6,390 bases of DNA, taken from assembly GCA_937941555.1 (NCBI GenBank), contig CALDHJ010000307.1, forward strand, positions 1 through 6,390. Direction: 5' to 3'. The notes beneath the pieces were generated by a model that searched no databases, had not been told where the DNA came from, and was given only the letters and a program-made list of their open reading frames with translations. Within the stretch, counting starts at the first letter, position 1. Each line of letters starts with the position of its first letter. This document shows, piece by piece, positions 1-4,831 of this stretch. Source of the DNA: an uncultured Granulosicoccaceae bacterium. Its GTDB lineage: Bacteria; Pseudomonadota; Gammaproteobacteria; CALCKW01. The translations under genes were made by a program, and so were the position numbers.

Positions 1-14
1 CCTTGAGTTGCTGC

Positions 15-1145
15 ATGAGCTTGATTGACGACACGGTCAATGCGATCAGAGCCGATTTGCCTGCACCGGGCAGTCGCGTTGTGGTCGGGGTGTCGGGCGG
101 CGTCGACTCCGCCGTCACGGCCATGCTGCTGGTACGCGCCGGGCTCGATGTCCGCGGTGTGTTCATGCAGAACTGGGAAGACGACGCCGCAGACTGCACG
201 GCGCGCCAGGACTACCAGGACGCCGCCGCGGTTTGCGGACAACTCGGCATTGCGATCGATGCACTGAATTTCGCCGACGAATACTGGGACCGCGTATTCA
301 GCCACTTCCTGCAAGAATACAAGGCCGGTCGAACCCCGAACCCGGATATCCTGTGTAATCGGGAAATAAAATTCCGGGCGTTCCTCGATCACGCACTCGA
401 CAGCGGCGCAGACGCCATTGCAACCGGCCACTACGCGCGACACGGCGCAATCGATGGCGCACCCGCATTGCGCCGGGGTCGAGATACCAACAAGGACCAG
501 AGCTACTTTCTCTACGCCCTGCAGCGTGAACAGCTCGCCCCGGCCCTCTTCCCGCTAGGCAACCTCGAAAAGCCCGTGGTCAGAGAGCTCGCTGCTGAAG
601 CGGGCTTGCACGTCCATGCCAAGAAAGACAGCACCGGCATCTGCTTCATTGGCGAGCGCCACTTTCAGGCCTTCCTCTCAAGCTACCTGCCAGCACAACC
701 GGGAGACATCGTCGATGACAGCGGACAGGTACTGGGCCAACACAACGGCTTGATGTATTACACACTCGGCCAGCGGCGAGGCATCGGCGTCGGCGGCCGG
801 CAAGACGCCGATCAAGGCGCATGGTTCGTAGCCGACAAACGGCTCGATACAAACCAACTCGTGGTGGTGCAAGGCAGTGAACATCCCCTGCTGATGCGCT
901 CCAGCATGCCGGTCGAACAACTCAGCTGGTGTCGTAATATTCCCACTGACACAAGCCTGCGCTGTACGGCTAAAATACGGTACCGCCAATCCGATCAGCC
1001 GTGTACTCTCCAGTTCGAATCAACCGAGCGCGCCACACTGGTCCTTGACGACCCGGTGCGGGCAGCAACTCCGGGCCAAAGTGCGGTGTTCTACCTTGGC
1101 GATGAATGCCTTGGTGGCGGTGTCATCGCAGACTTTTCAAGGTAA
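15..1145 (+). CDS. mnmA: tRNA-specific 2-thiouridylase MnmA
   Basis: MnmA is the cytoplasmic enzyme that thiolates C2 of the wobble uridine U34 in tRNA-Lys, -Glu and -Gln, using ATP and sulfur delivered as a persulfide. From the ATG at 15 the protein has 376 residues, close to the usual 360-380. The PP-loop SGGVDS is at about residues 27-32. TPNPDILCN carries the catalytic Asp (about 111) and first Cys (about 114). [10 protein letters not shown] carries the second, persulfide-bearing Cys (about 210). These match Asp99, Cys102 and Cys199 of E. coli MnmA. GHYAR, KDQSYFL and YYTLGQRRG are further family signatures, followed by the C-terminal beta-barrel part. The frame is open to the window edge, so a TTG at 3 or an upstream start is possible. 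ATG 15 is preferred because it gives a normal-length N-terminus; no strong Shine-Dalgarno is visible in the 14 bases before it. The stop is TAA, 14 bp before hflD. Confidence 0.96.
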   Translation: MSLIDDTVNAIRADLPAPGSRVVVGVSGGVDSAVTAMLLVRAGLDVRGVFMQNWEDDAADCTARQDYQDAAAVCGQLGIAIDALNFADEYWDRVFSHFLQEYKAGRTPNPDILCNREIKFRAFLDHALDSGADAIATGHYARHGAIDGAPALRRGRDTNKDQSYFLYALQREQLAPALFPLGNLEKPVVRELAAEAGLHVHAKKDSTGICFIGERHFQAFLSSYLPAQPGDIVDDSGQVLGQHNGLMYYTLGQRRGIGVGGRQDADQGAWFVADKRLDTNQLVVVQGSEHPLLMRSSMPVEQLSWCRNIPTDTSLRCTAKIRYRQSDQPCTLQFESTERATLVLDDPVRAATPGQSAVFYLGDECLGGGVIADFSR

Positions 1146-1159
1146 GCAGAACCCCTCCT

Positions 1160-1813
1160 GTGAAAAAAAACCTCGACAATCAGGTTCTCGCACTCGCTGC
1201 CGTCGTCAACTGTGCGGAGTTGGTCGCGGACGTCGCCGTCGAGGGAAGCTGCGACCGTGTGCAGCGGGCCGTCATGCTCGAGAGCATATTCTCGCTCGAA
1301 TCCGAGTCACTCGACAGCATCTACGCGGGACGCGAAAACCTGCTGCCCGGCCTGCAGAGCCTGGTGAACCAGTTTCAGCCAAACCGCTCGATCCGAGTCG
1401 ACGCCGCTCAATACCAAATGGGCCTGATCCAGCTTCAGTTTCAGCTGATGAAGAACCGCGAGGCACAAGACGCATTGCGTCGTGGCGTGACACAGCTGAC
1501 AGAATTTCGCGACATGCACGGTGGCGAGATCGACTCGACAATCGTAAATCGCCTGTCAACGCTCTACCAGGACACCCTGAGCCATTTGAAGCCGCGCATT
1601 ATCATACGCGGCAACGCGGCCAACCTCGCAGCACAAGACAAGGCCGACACTGTGAGGGCGTTGTTGATGGCCGGTGTGCGCGCGGCCGTGCTGTGGCGGC
1701 AGGCAGGTGGATCCCGGTGGTCGCTGCTACTGGGTCGGCGCGCCAGCATCCAGACGGCGAAGCAGATGGTCGAGTCGCTTCAGAACGGATTGCCGGATAC
1801 GCGCGAGGATTGA
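1160..1813 (+). CDS. hflD: HflD homologue, high frequency lysogenization protein
   Basis: HflD (old name YcfC) is a mostly helical protein, peripherally bound to the inner membrane. In E. coli it binds phage lambda CII and affects lysogeny; its general cellular role is unclear. The reading gives 217 residues, against 213 in E. coli. The family pattern is clear along the whole length: NQVLALAAVVNCAELV at the N-terminus, LSTLYQDTLSHLKPRI at about 132-147, and the hallmark TVRALLMAGVRAAVLW at about 164-179, followed by a GGSRW segment. The start is taken as GTG 1160, because KKNLDNQVLALA then aligns with the E. coli N-terminus. The in-frame ATG at 1106 lies inside mnmA and would add 18 unrelated residues. 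The 14-bp gap after mnmA implies co-transcription, as in E. coli. An AAGG-type sequence around 1139-1142 is a poor, distant ribosome site, so translational coupling to mnmA is plausible. purB, the next gene in E. coli, is not here. Confidence 0.93.
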   Translation: MKKNLDNQVLALAAVVNCAELVADVAVEGSCDRVQRAVMLESIFSLESESLDSIYAGRENLLPGLQSLVNQFQPNRSIRVDAAQYQMGLIQLQFQLMKNREAQDALRRGVTQLTEFRDMHGGEIDSTIVNRLSTLYQDTLSHLKPRIIIRGNAANLAAQDKADTVRALLMAGVRAAVLWRQAGGSRWSLLLGRRASIQTAKQMVESLQNGLPDTRED

Positions 1814-1888
1814 TCGCGAGGGCTCCGGTGCCGTGGCCACGCCACGCAGCAGAACCATCTTCTCGACTCCTAATACACGCTTAAGCGT
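1814..1888. other. Convergent intergenic gap with two dyads
   Basis: This 75-bp gap separates the hflD stop from the stop of the minus-strand DUF4332 gene. It holds an imperfectly placed stem, CGTGGC-CAC-GCCACG, at 1832-1846 and a perfect 12-bp palindrome, ACGCTTAAGCGT, at 1877-1888 that touches the minus-strand stop codon. Neither is followed by a real T-run on either strand: the second has only TTT on the plus side. They are at best weak bidirectional terminators. Nothing else is recognisable. Confidence 0.4.
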
Positions 1889-2656
1889 TTAGCCGTCGAG
1901 GTCGAGCTGAGACAGCGGGCTCGCGTACTCGACCCAGGTTTCCACTTTTGATATCGCAGCGACCTCGCCAACCAACTCCTGCTTGCTGTTCGCCGCCACG
2001 AGCCGGCCTTGCAGTTCAGCTGCATCGTGTTCATTGAGTGTGTCGACACTCAGTACACCGATCTCGATAAGCAGCTGCGCGTGATTCATGTCCATGCCGG
2101 GCACACGCAGCAGATCTGACAGGCTCCGCCAGCGCCGCACTTGCGAGACATCCTGTTCGATGGCCGTGGCCATGAGTCGCAATTTCGACTCGCTGTCGGT
2201 TTCGCGAAGCAAGTCGTGGGTGGTGCGAATGCCGAGTTCTCGCATCTGTTGAAGCGTCTGTTCGTCGAGACCGATCAGGTCTGCGACCCGATACTCGCCG
2301 CTGCCAGCCGTGGCCCGACGCAGACCTTGCGCAATCTCGACACCGGGCAGTGTTGCTGCCGACTCACGACTGCTGTCTGCACCGCGGTTGAGCGCATCGG
2401 TATCAACTGCCGCAGGCGGCTCGTTGGGCACATAGTCACCACCGGCTTGCCGCACCATGTCCTGGGCTCTACGCAAGCGCTTTTCAAGCTCGTCCCGATC
2501 CGCCTCGAGTCGTCTGACTTGAATCTCGAGTTCTTCTTCTCGCGCCGAGGAACTGCCACCGGCCATGTGCCGGAAACCCCAGCCAACGATGAAACCGATC
2601 GCCCCCGCCGCAGCGAGCAACAGCGCCATCTCGCCGATCAGGTACGTCATGCCCAT
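1889..2656 (-). CDS. Membrane-anchored coiled-coil protein with DUF4332 (helix-hairpin-helix type) domain
   Basis: The 255-residue protein has one N-terminal membrane segment (about 5-27), a charged heptad-like coiled coil (about 38-70, rich in E and R), a low-complexity linker (about 72-118) and a C-terminal domain (about 120-247). That domain resembles DUF4332: two repeated helix-hairpin-helix-like units (VADLIGLDEQTLQQMRELGI and LSDLLRVPGMDMNHAQLLIE), ending in a KVETWVEYA segment. DUF4332 is related to the H3TH fold of FEN1-like proteins, but no catalytic acidic cluster is evident, so nuclease activity should not be assumed. Positive residues follow the membrane segment (GWGFRH), favouring a cytoplasmic C-terminus. 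The ATG at 2656 is preferred over the ATG two codons later because GGAGA lies 6 nt upstream of it. It starts 2 bp after the OmpA-like gene stop, so the two form an operon and are probably translationally coupled. Function is unknown; the domain call is from pattern recognition. Confidence 0.85.
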   Translation of the reverse strand: MGMTYLIGEMALLLAAAGAIGFIVGWGFRHMAGGSSSAREEELEIQVRRLEADRDELEKRLRRAQDMVRQAGGDYVPNEPPAAVDTDALNRGADSSRESAATLPGVEIAQGLRRATAGSGEYRVADLIGLDEQTLQQMRELGIRTTHDLLRETDSESKLRLMATAIEQDVSQVRRWRSLSDLLRVPGMDMNHAQLLIEIGVLSVDTLNEHDAAELQGRLVAANSKQELVGEVAAISKVETWVEYASPLSQLDLDG

Positions 2657-2658
2657 GC

Positions 2659-3930
2659 TTATTCTCCGAAAACGTTAAATTCGATACGCCGATTCAGGGC
2701 TCGACCTTCGGCCGTATCGTTGGTGGCAACGGGCCTCTGGGGGCCGTACCCCGTGGCCATGAGCCGTGACCCGGCAACACCGTGCTCGGCAAGGTAGAGC
2801 CGTACCGTGTCAGCGCGATCCTGACTGATGCGATTGTTCAACTGCAACGAGCCCCGCGAATCGGTGAAACCCGCGACTTCAACGCGAACAGCCGGACACT
2901 GCGCAAGCACCCTCGCCACGCCATCGAGTACGTCGAAAGAATCGAAACTCAAACTGGACGAACCGCGCTCGAAAACGATGCGTTTGCCAGACATGTGCTC
3001 GGCCAACTGTGCATTGCAGGCGAAGGCACTCAACCCTTCCACAGGCCCACCGTCGTTCAGGTAGGCAAATTCGGTTCGCCACGTCAGATCGGCCGGAACC
3101 AACTGAACCAGTGCCCGCCGGATCGTTTTCTCCTGAGCCTTGTCGAGCACCGTTCCGGTGATCTTGATCTGTCCGTTGGACAAGACCGCACTGCCCTCGC
3201 CCATTTCACTCAACGCCGTGGCGCCAGCGACAACGGCAGCCGGCCAACTCTCCGGCAGAGCGTCGTGCGACTTCGCCGATACGTTGACCGGTGCGTCACC
3301 CGCGAGCTCGCGCAGCCGGCCCAGCGTCGCCTGCATCATTGCGTCGTCGTCGATGGAGTCACCCGAGATGGCCAACCCGGCCTTGCTCAACCTGATGCCT
3401 GTCGCCCAAGTCCCTGCCGCTCCGTCGATAGACGACAGGTCGCGCGCAGCGCTCGCGCTGTTCGACGCGATGTCAGTGTCGACATCCGGTGCGTCACGTT
3501 GCTCACCATCGGCAAGTGCCGTGTCGCCTCCCGCACCCGCTGTCGAGTCAACTGCCTCACCAGACCCATCGCTTCCTTCGCTCGCGGTTACTGAGGGGTC
3601 GGGTGTGACAGTCGGTTGACGAGCCGCATGAATGCCGGTCGAACGCGAGGCTTTCACGCCCAGCCCGGTGTTCACCCACTCGGCTTGCTGCACGCCGGCC
3701 TGCTGCCGGAGTAGTTGCAGTGCGTTCGACTGCACCCCTGTCTGGCCTGTTGCCATGATGCGGCGCCCGTCAGCTTGAACGCTGACACCGGCGATTCCGG
3801 CATTGTTCAATCGCTGTACGGCCTCGGCTTGTATATTCCGCTCTATTCGCGGCGCTTCTATCACTGCAGCATAAAAAATCAGCAGCGAAAGCGCGATGAG
3901 CCCGAGCAAGGTAAGAATGACTCTGCGCAC
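2659..3930 (-). CDS. Membrane-anchored BON-like/OmpA-family C-terminal domain protein
   Basis: The 423-residue protein starts MRRV and runs into a hydrophobic segment (about 4-24), read as an uncleaved signal anchor with the rest in the periplasm. Residues about 28-95 look like a BON-type fold (ERNIQAEAVQRLNNAGIAGV, then WVNTGLGV). An acidic Ser/Gly/Ala/Asp-rich linker spans about 105-172. A second region, about 175-290, contains another BON-like unit (GQIKITGTVLDKAQEKTIRR). An OmpA C-terminal domain fills about 315-423: IVFERGSSSL, then GFTDSRGS with the peptidoglycan-contacting Asp at about 357, then RISQDRADTVRLYL with the conserved Arg at about 372, then NRRIEF. Cys305 and Cys345 could form a disulfide. 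The order membrane anchor, BON, OmpA recalls mycobacterial ArfA/OmpATb, though that is a resemblance of architecture and not a claim of orthology. The start is GTG 3930; GGACGGG about 5 nt upstream is a possible ribosome site. It is followed after 2 bp by the DUF4332 gene. Confidence 0.88.
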   Translation of the reverse strand: MRRVILTLLGLIALSLLIFYAAVIEAPRIERNIQAEAVQRLNNAGIAGVSVQADGRRIMATGQTGVQSNALQLLRQQAGVQQAEWVNTGLGVKASRSTGIHAARQPTVTPDPSVTASEGSDGSGEAVDSTAGAGGDTALADGEQRDAPDVDTDIASNSASAARDLSSIDGAAGTWATGIRLSKAGLAISGDSIDDDAMMQATLGRLRELAGDAPVNVSAKSHDALPESWPAAVVAGATALSEMGEGSAVLSNGQIKITGTVLDKAQEKTIRRALVQLVPADLTWRTEFAYLNDGGPVEGLSAFACNAQLAEHMSGKRIVFERGSSSLSFDSFDVLDGVARVLAQCPAVRVEVAGFTDSRGSLQLNNRISQDRADTVRLYLAEHGVAGSRLMATGYGPQRPVATNDTAEGRALNRRIEFNVFGE

Positions 3931-4022
3931 AACAACCCGTCCAATCGTTTGTCCGTTGCGGTCTTCAAGACAGGTTCACGCTATCGCAGAGGCACAGCCA
4001 ATTTCTTGACGCATCAAACCTG

Positions 4023-4034
4023 TGTCACTGTCAC
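4023..4034. repeat. Tandem TGTCAC hexamer pair
   Basis: Two perfect, directly abutting copies of TGTCAC lie about 95 bp upstream of the OmpA/BON start codon. On the minus strand this reads GTGACAGTGACA. Such a pair could be a regulator half-site array, but I do not recognise the regulator and the match may be chance. Confidence 0.3.
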
Positions 4035-4045
4035 AATAATGCAAC

Positions 4046-4066
4046 CGCGACCACCACATTGTCGCG
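4046..4066. repeat. Inverted repeat CGCGAC-N9-GTCGCG
   Basis: The arms are perfect 6-bp complements with a 9-base loop. No T-run follows on either strand, so it is not an intrinsic terminator. It could be an operator, or an RNA hairpin in the leader of the OmpA/BON transcript. It has the same arm and loop lengths as the dyad at 4116-4136. Confidence 0.4.
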
Positions 4067-4115
4067 CTAGTTTAACATTCACAGGAGCAAAGTTGGACAA
4101 GTTACTGACTGGTGA

Positions 4116-4136
4116 CGGAACTGTTGACCCGTTCCG
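4116..4136. repeat. Inverted repeat CGGAAC-N9-GTTCCG
   Basis: The arms are perfect 6-bp complements with a 9-base loop. The left arm overlaps the -35 element of the proposed plus-strand sigma-E-like promoter, so the dyad could be an operator over that promoter or may simply be coincident with it. No T-run follows on either strand. Confidence 0.4.
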
Positions 4137-4144
4137 GCCTCTGA
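4118..4144 (+). promoter_or_regulatory. Candidate sigma-E/AlgU-type promoter for the sRNA
   Basis: GAACTG at 4118-4123 is separated by exactly 16 bp from TCTGA at 4140-4144. The consensus for gammaproteobacterial sigma-E/AlgU promoters is GAACTT, about 16-17 bp, TCTGA, so this is 5 of 6 and 5 of 5, with an extra consensus G before GAAC. Transcription would begin around 4150, just at the base of the nested hairpin. It points away from the OmpA/BON gene and toward the plus-strand terminator. The match is by eye and rests on about 11 positions, so chance cannot be excluded. Confidence 0.4.
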
Positions 4145-4149
4145 ACCCT

Positions 4150-4234
4150 TGCCGAGTTTGCAATCCGTATCACGGCTTTTCTTGGCATTGTCAGTGTTTG
4201 TCCGGGGTCTGCTGCGCAGCCCCGGCTTTTTTTT
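4150..4234 (+). ncRNA. Candidate trans-acting small RNA of about 84 nt
   Basis: The proposed RNA runs from the predicted sigma-E start near 4150 to the end of the terminator T-run. Its 5' half can fold as TGCCGAG (4150-4156) with CTTGGCA (4181-4187), one G-U pair included, enclosing an inner CCGT-ATC-ACGG hairpin (4165-4175). A mostly unpaired stretch (4188-4201) follows, then the terminator stem. Size, terminator with a long U-tail and promoter class resemble the sigma-E-dependent, Hfq-binding sRNAs RybB and MicA, which repress outer-membrane protein synthesis. The segment CACGGCTTTTCTT (4171-4183) is also close to the RybB 5' region as I remember it, but here it is not at the 5' end. No known family is confidently recognised. 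The alternative is a leader or remnant transcript, or a short peptide gene. Confidence 0.4.
4202..4234 (+). terminator. Strong intrinsic terminator, plus strand
   Basis: CCGGGG (4202-4207), a bulged T, and CTGC (4209-4212) pair with GCAG (4216-4219) and CCCCGG (4220-4225) across a TGC loop. This makes 10 base pairs. A C and then eight T (4227-4234) follow. The T-run is only on the plus strand; on the minus strand the stem is followed by ACAAACAC, so it would not terminate the DUF1285 transcript. No plus-strand protein gene lies within 2.3 kb upstream, so it must serve another plus-strand transcript, most simply the candidate sRNA. Confidence 0.85.
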
Positions 4235-4252
4235 GGGGTTGAATCGGCGAGG

Positions 4253-4831
4253 TTACGGTGTCGCGAAACGGTGATCGACACCGCCACTGCGCAACACCGC
4301 ACCGACCTTCGTGACGGTCAGATGCTCAGCGAGCCGATACCAGGCAGCTCGGGTCAGCCGCCCCTCTATCGCCCGGAAGGGCTGGCCAGACGCCGGCACC
4401 GCACGCACCACCGCGTAAGCGGCCCCATTCTCTCCCCGCTCAGGTACACCGGCTCGGATCGGATGATCGGCATCGAGCACAACCTGCTCCCCGAGTGAGG
4501 TAGTCGCGACCCATACTGCCTCTGCCCCAGCTTCGGCACGATTCTCGACATCCGCAATGCAGAACGGCACATCGTCGACGCGGATCCGCAGCAGTTCAAC
4601 CGGTGTGACCAGGGCATATCCCTCCGGGTCACGCCGCAACACGGACGCGAACAGGCGCACCAGCGCGTCGCGTTCGATAGCGACGTCTTCGTGAAACCAG
4701 CGACCGTCGGCATCAATGCGAATGTCTATTTCGCCTACGTGCTCAGGCGACCAGGTGTGTACTGGCGGCAAGTTGTCGGCGTGCGCTTCCAGGGCCGCGA
4801 TCAGCGACTCGATTTGCGTGCCGGCGCTCAC
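4253..4831 (-). CDS. DUF1285 family protein
   Basis: The best start is GTG 4831, giving 192 residues, the usual size for DUF1285 proteins. Its GTG overlaps the TGA stop of aacS in a GTGA, a 4-bp overlap that implies translational coupling. The longer TTG start at 4870 would overlap aacS by 43 bp and adds residues of no family likeness. Family features are EIDIRIDADGRWFHE (about 34-48), AIERDALVRLFASVLRRD (about 51-68), ALVTPVELLRIRVDDVPF (about 73-90) and LDADHPIRA (about 119-127). The protein is soluble, without a signal peptide or membrane segment. DUF1285 has no established biochemical function that I know of. Here the operon with aacS hints at a role near acyl-CoA or ketone-body metabolism, which is weak inference. 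No intrinsic terminator on the minus strand follows the TAA stop. Confidence 0.86.
   Translation of the reverse strand: MSAGTQIESLIAALEAHADNLPPVHTWSPEHVGEIDIRIDADGRWFHEDVAIERDALVRLFASVLRRDPEGYALVTPVELLRIRVDDVPFCIADVENRAEAGAEAVWVATTSLGEQVVLDADHPIRAGVPERGENGAAYAVVRAVPASGQPFRAIEGRLTRAAWYRLAEHLTVTKVGAVLRSGGVDHRFATP

Larger units (their letters stand above)
3931..4252. other. 322-bp intergenic region with regulatory and RNA signals
   Basis: This gap lies upstream of the OmpA/BON gene and downstream of the DUF1285 gene, both on the minus strand. It contains no convincing protein gene. From left to right I see a tandem hexamer TGTCAC-TGTCAC (4023-4034), an inverted repeat CGCGAC-N9-GTCGCG (4046-4066), a second inverted repeat CGGAAC-N9-GTTCCG (4116-4136), a plus-strand sigma-E-like promoter (4118-4144), a nested hairpin (4150-4187) and a plus-strand terminator (4202-4234). 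I could not find a strong sigma-70 promoter for the OmpA/BON gene. The best minus-strand candidate is an extended -10-like TGTTAAACT (4069-4077) with a TTGTCC 20 bp upstream, which is too far for a normal spacer. Confidence 0.6.

Noticed and set aside
1106..1159. ATG-started N-terminal extension of hflD
   Set aside because: The extra 18 residues overlap mnmA and do not match HflD; GTG 1160 gives the family N-terminus.
1832..1846. CGTGGC-CAC-GCCACG stem as the hflD terminator
   Set aside because: The stem is only 6 bp and no T-run follows on either strand.
1045..1884. 279-codon plus-strand frame covering the mnmA end and all of hflD
   Set aside because: It is Arg-rich with no domain likeness and overlaps two well-recognised genes in another frame; it is an artefact of high GC content.
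2141..2797. 218-codon plus-strand frame antisense to the DUF4332 gene and the OmpA gene end
   Set aside because: No family pattern and no ribosome site; it is antisense to two supported genes.
2782..3594. 270-codon plus-strand frame antisense to the OmpA/BON gene
   Set aside because: Its composition is typical of an antisense shadow, with no recognisable motif, while the opposite strand has a clear OmpA domain.
4006..4017. TTGACGCATCAA as an FNR/CRP-type box
   Set aside because: The half-sites TTGAC and ATCAA are only 2 bp apart where FNR sites have 4, and the dyad is imperfect.
4006..4040. Plus-strand sigma-70 promoter from TTGACG (4006-4011) and AATAAT (4035-4040)
   Set aside because: The spacer is 23 bp, well beyond the functional range, and the hexamer at 17 bp is a poor -10.
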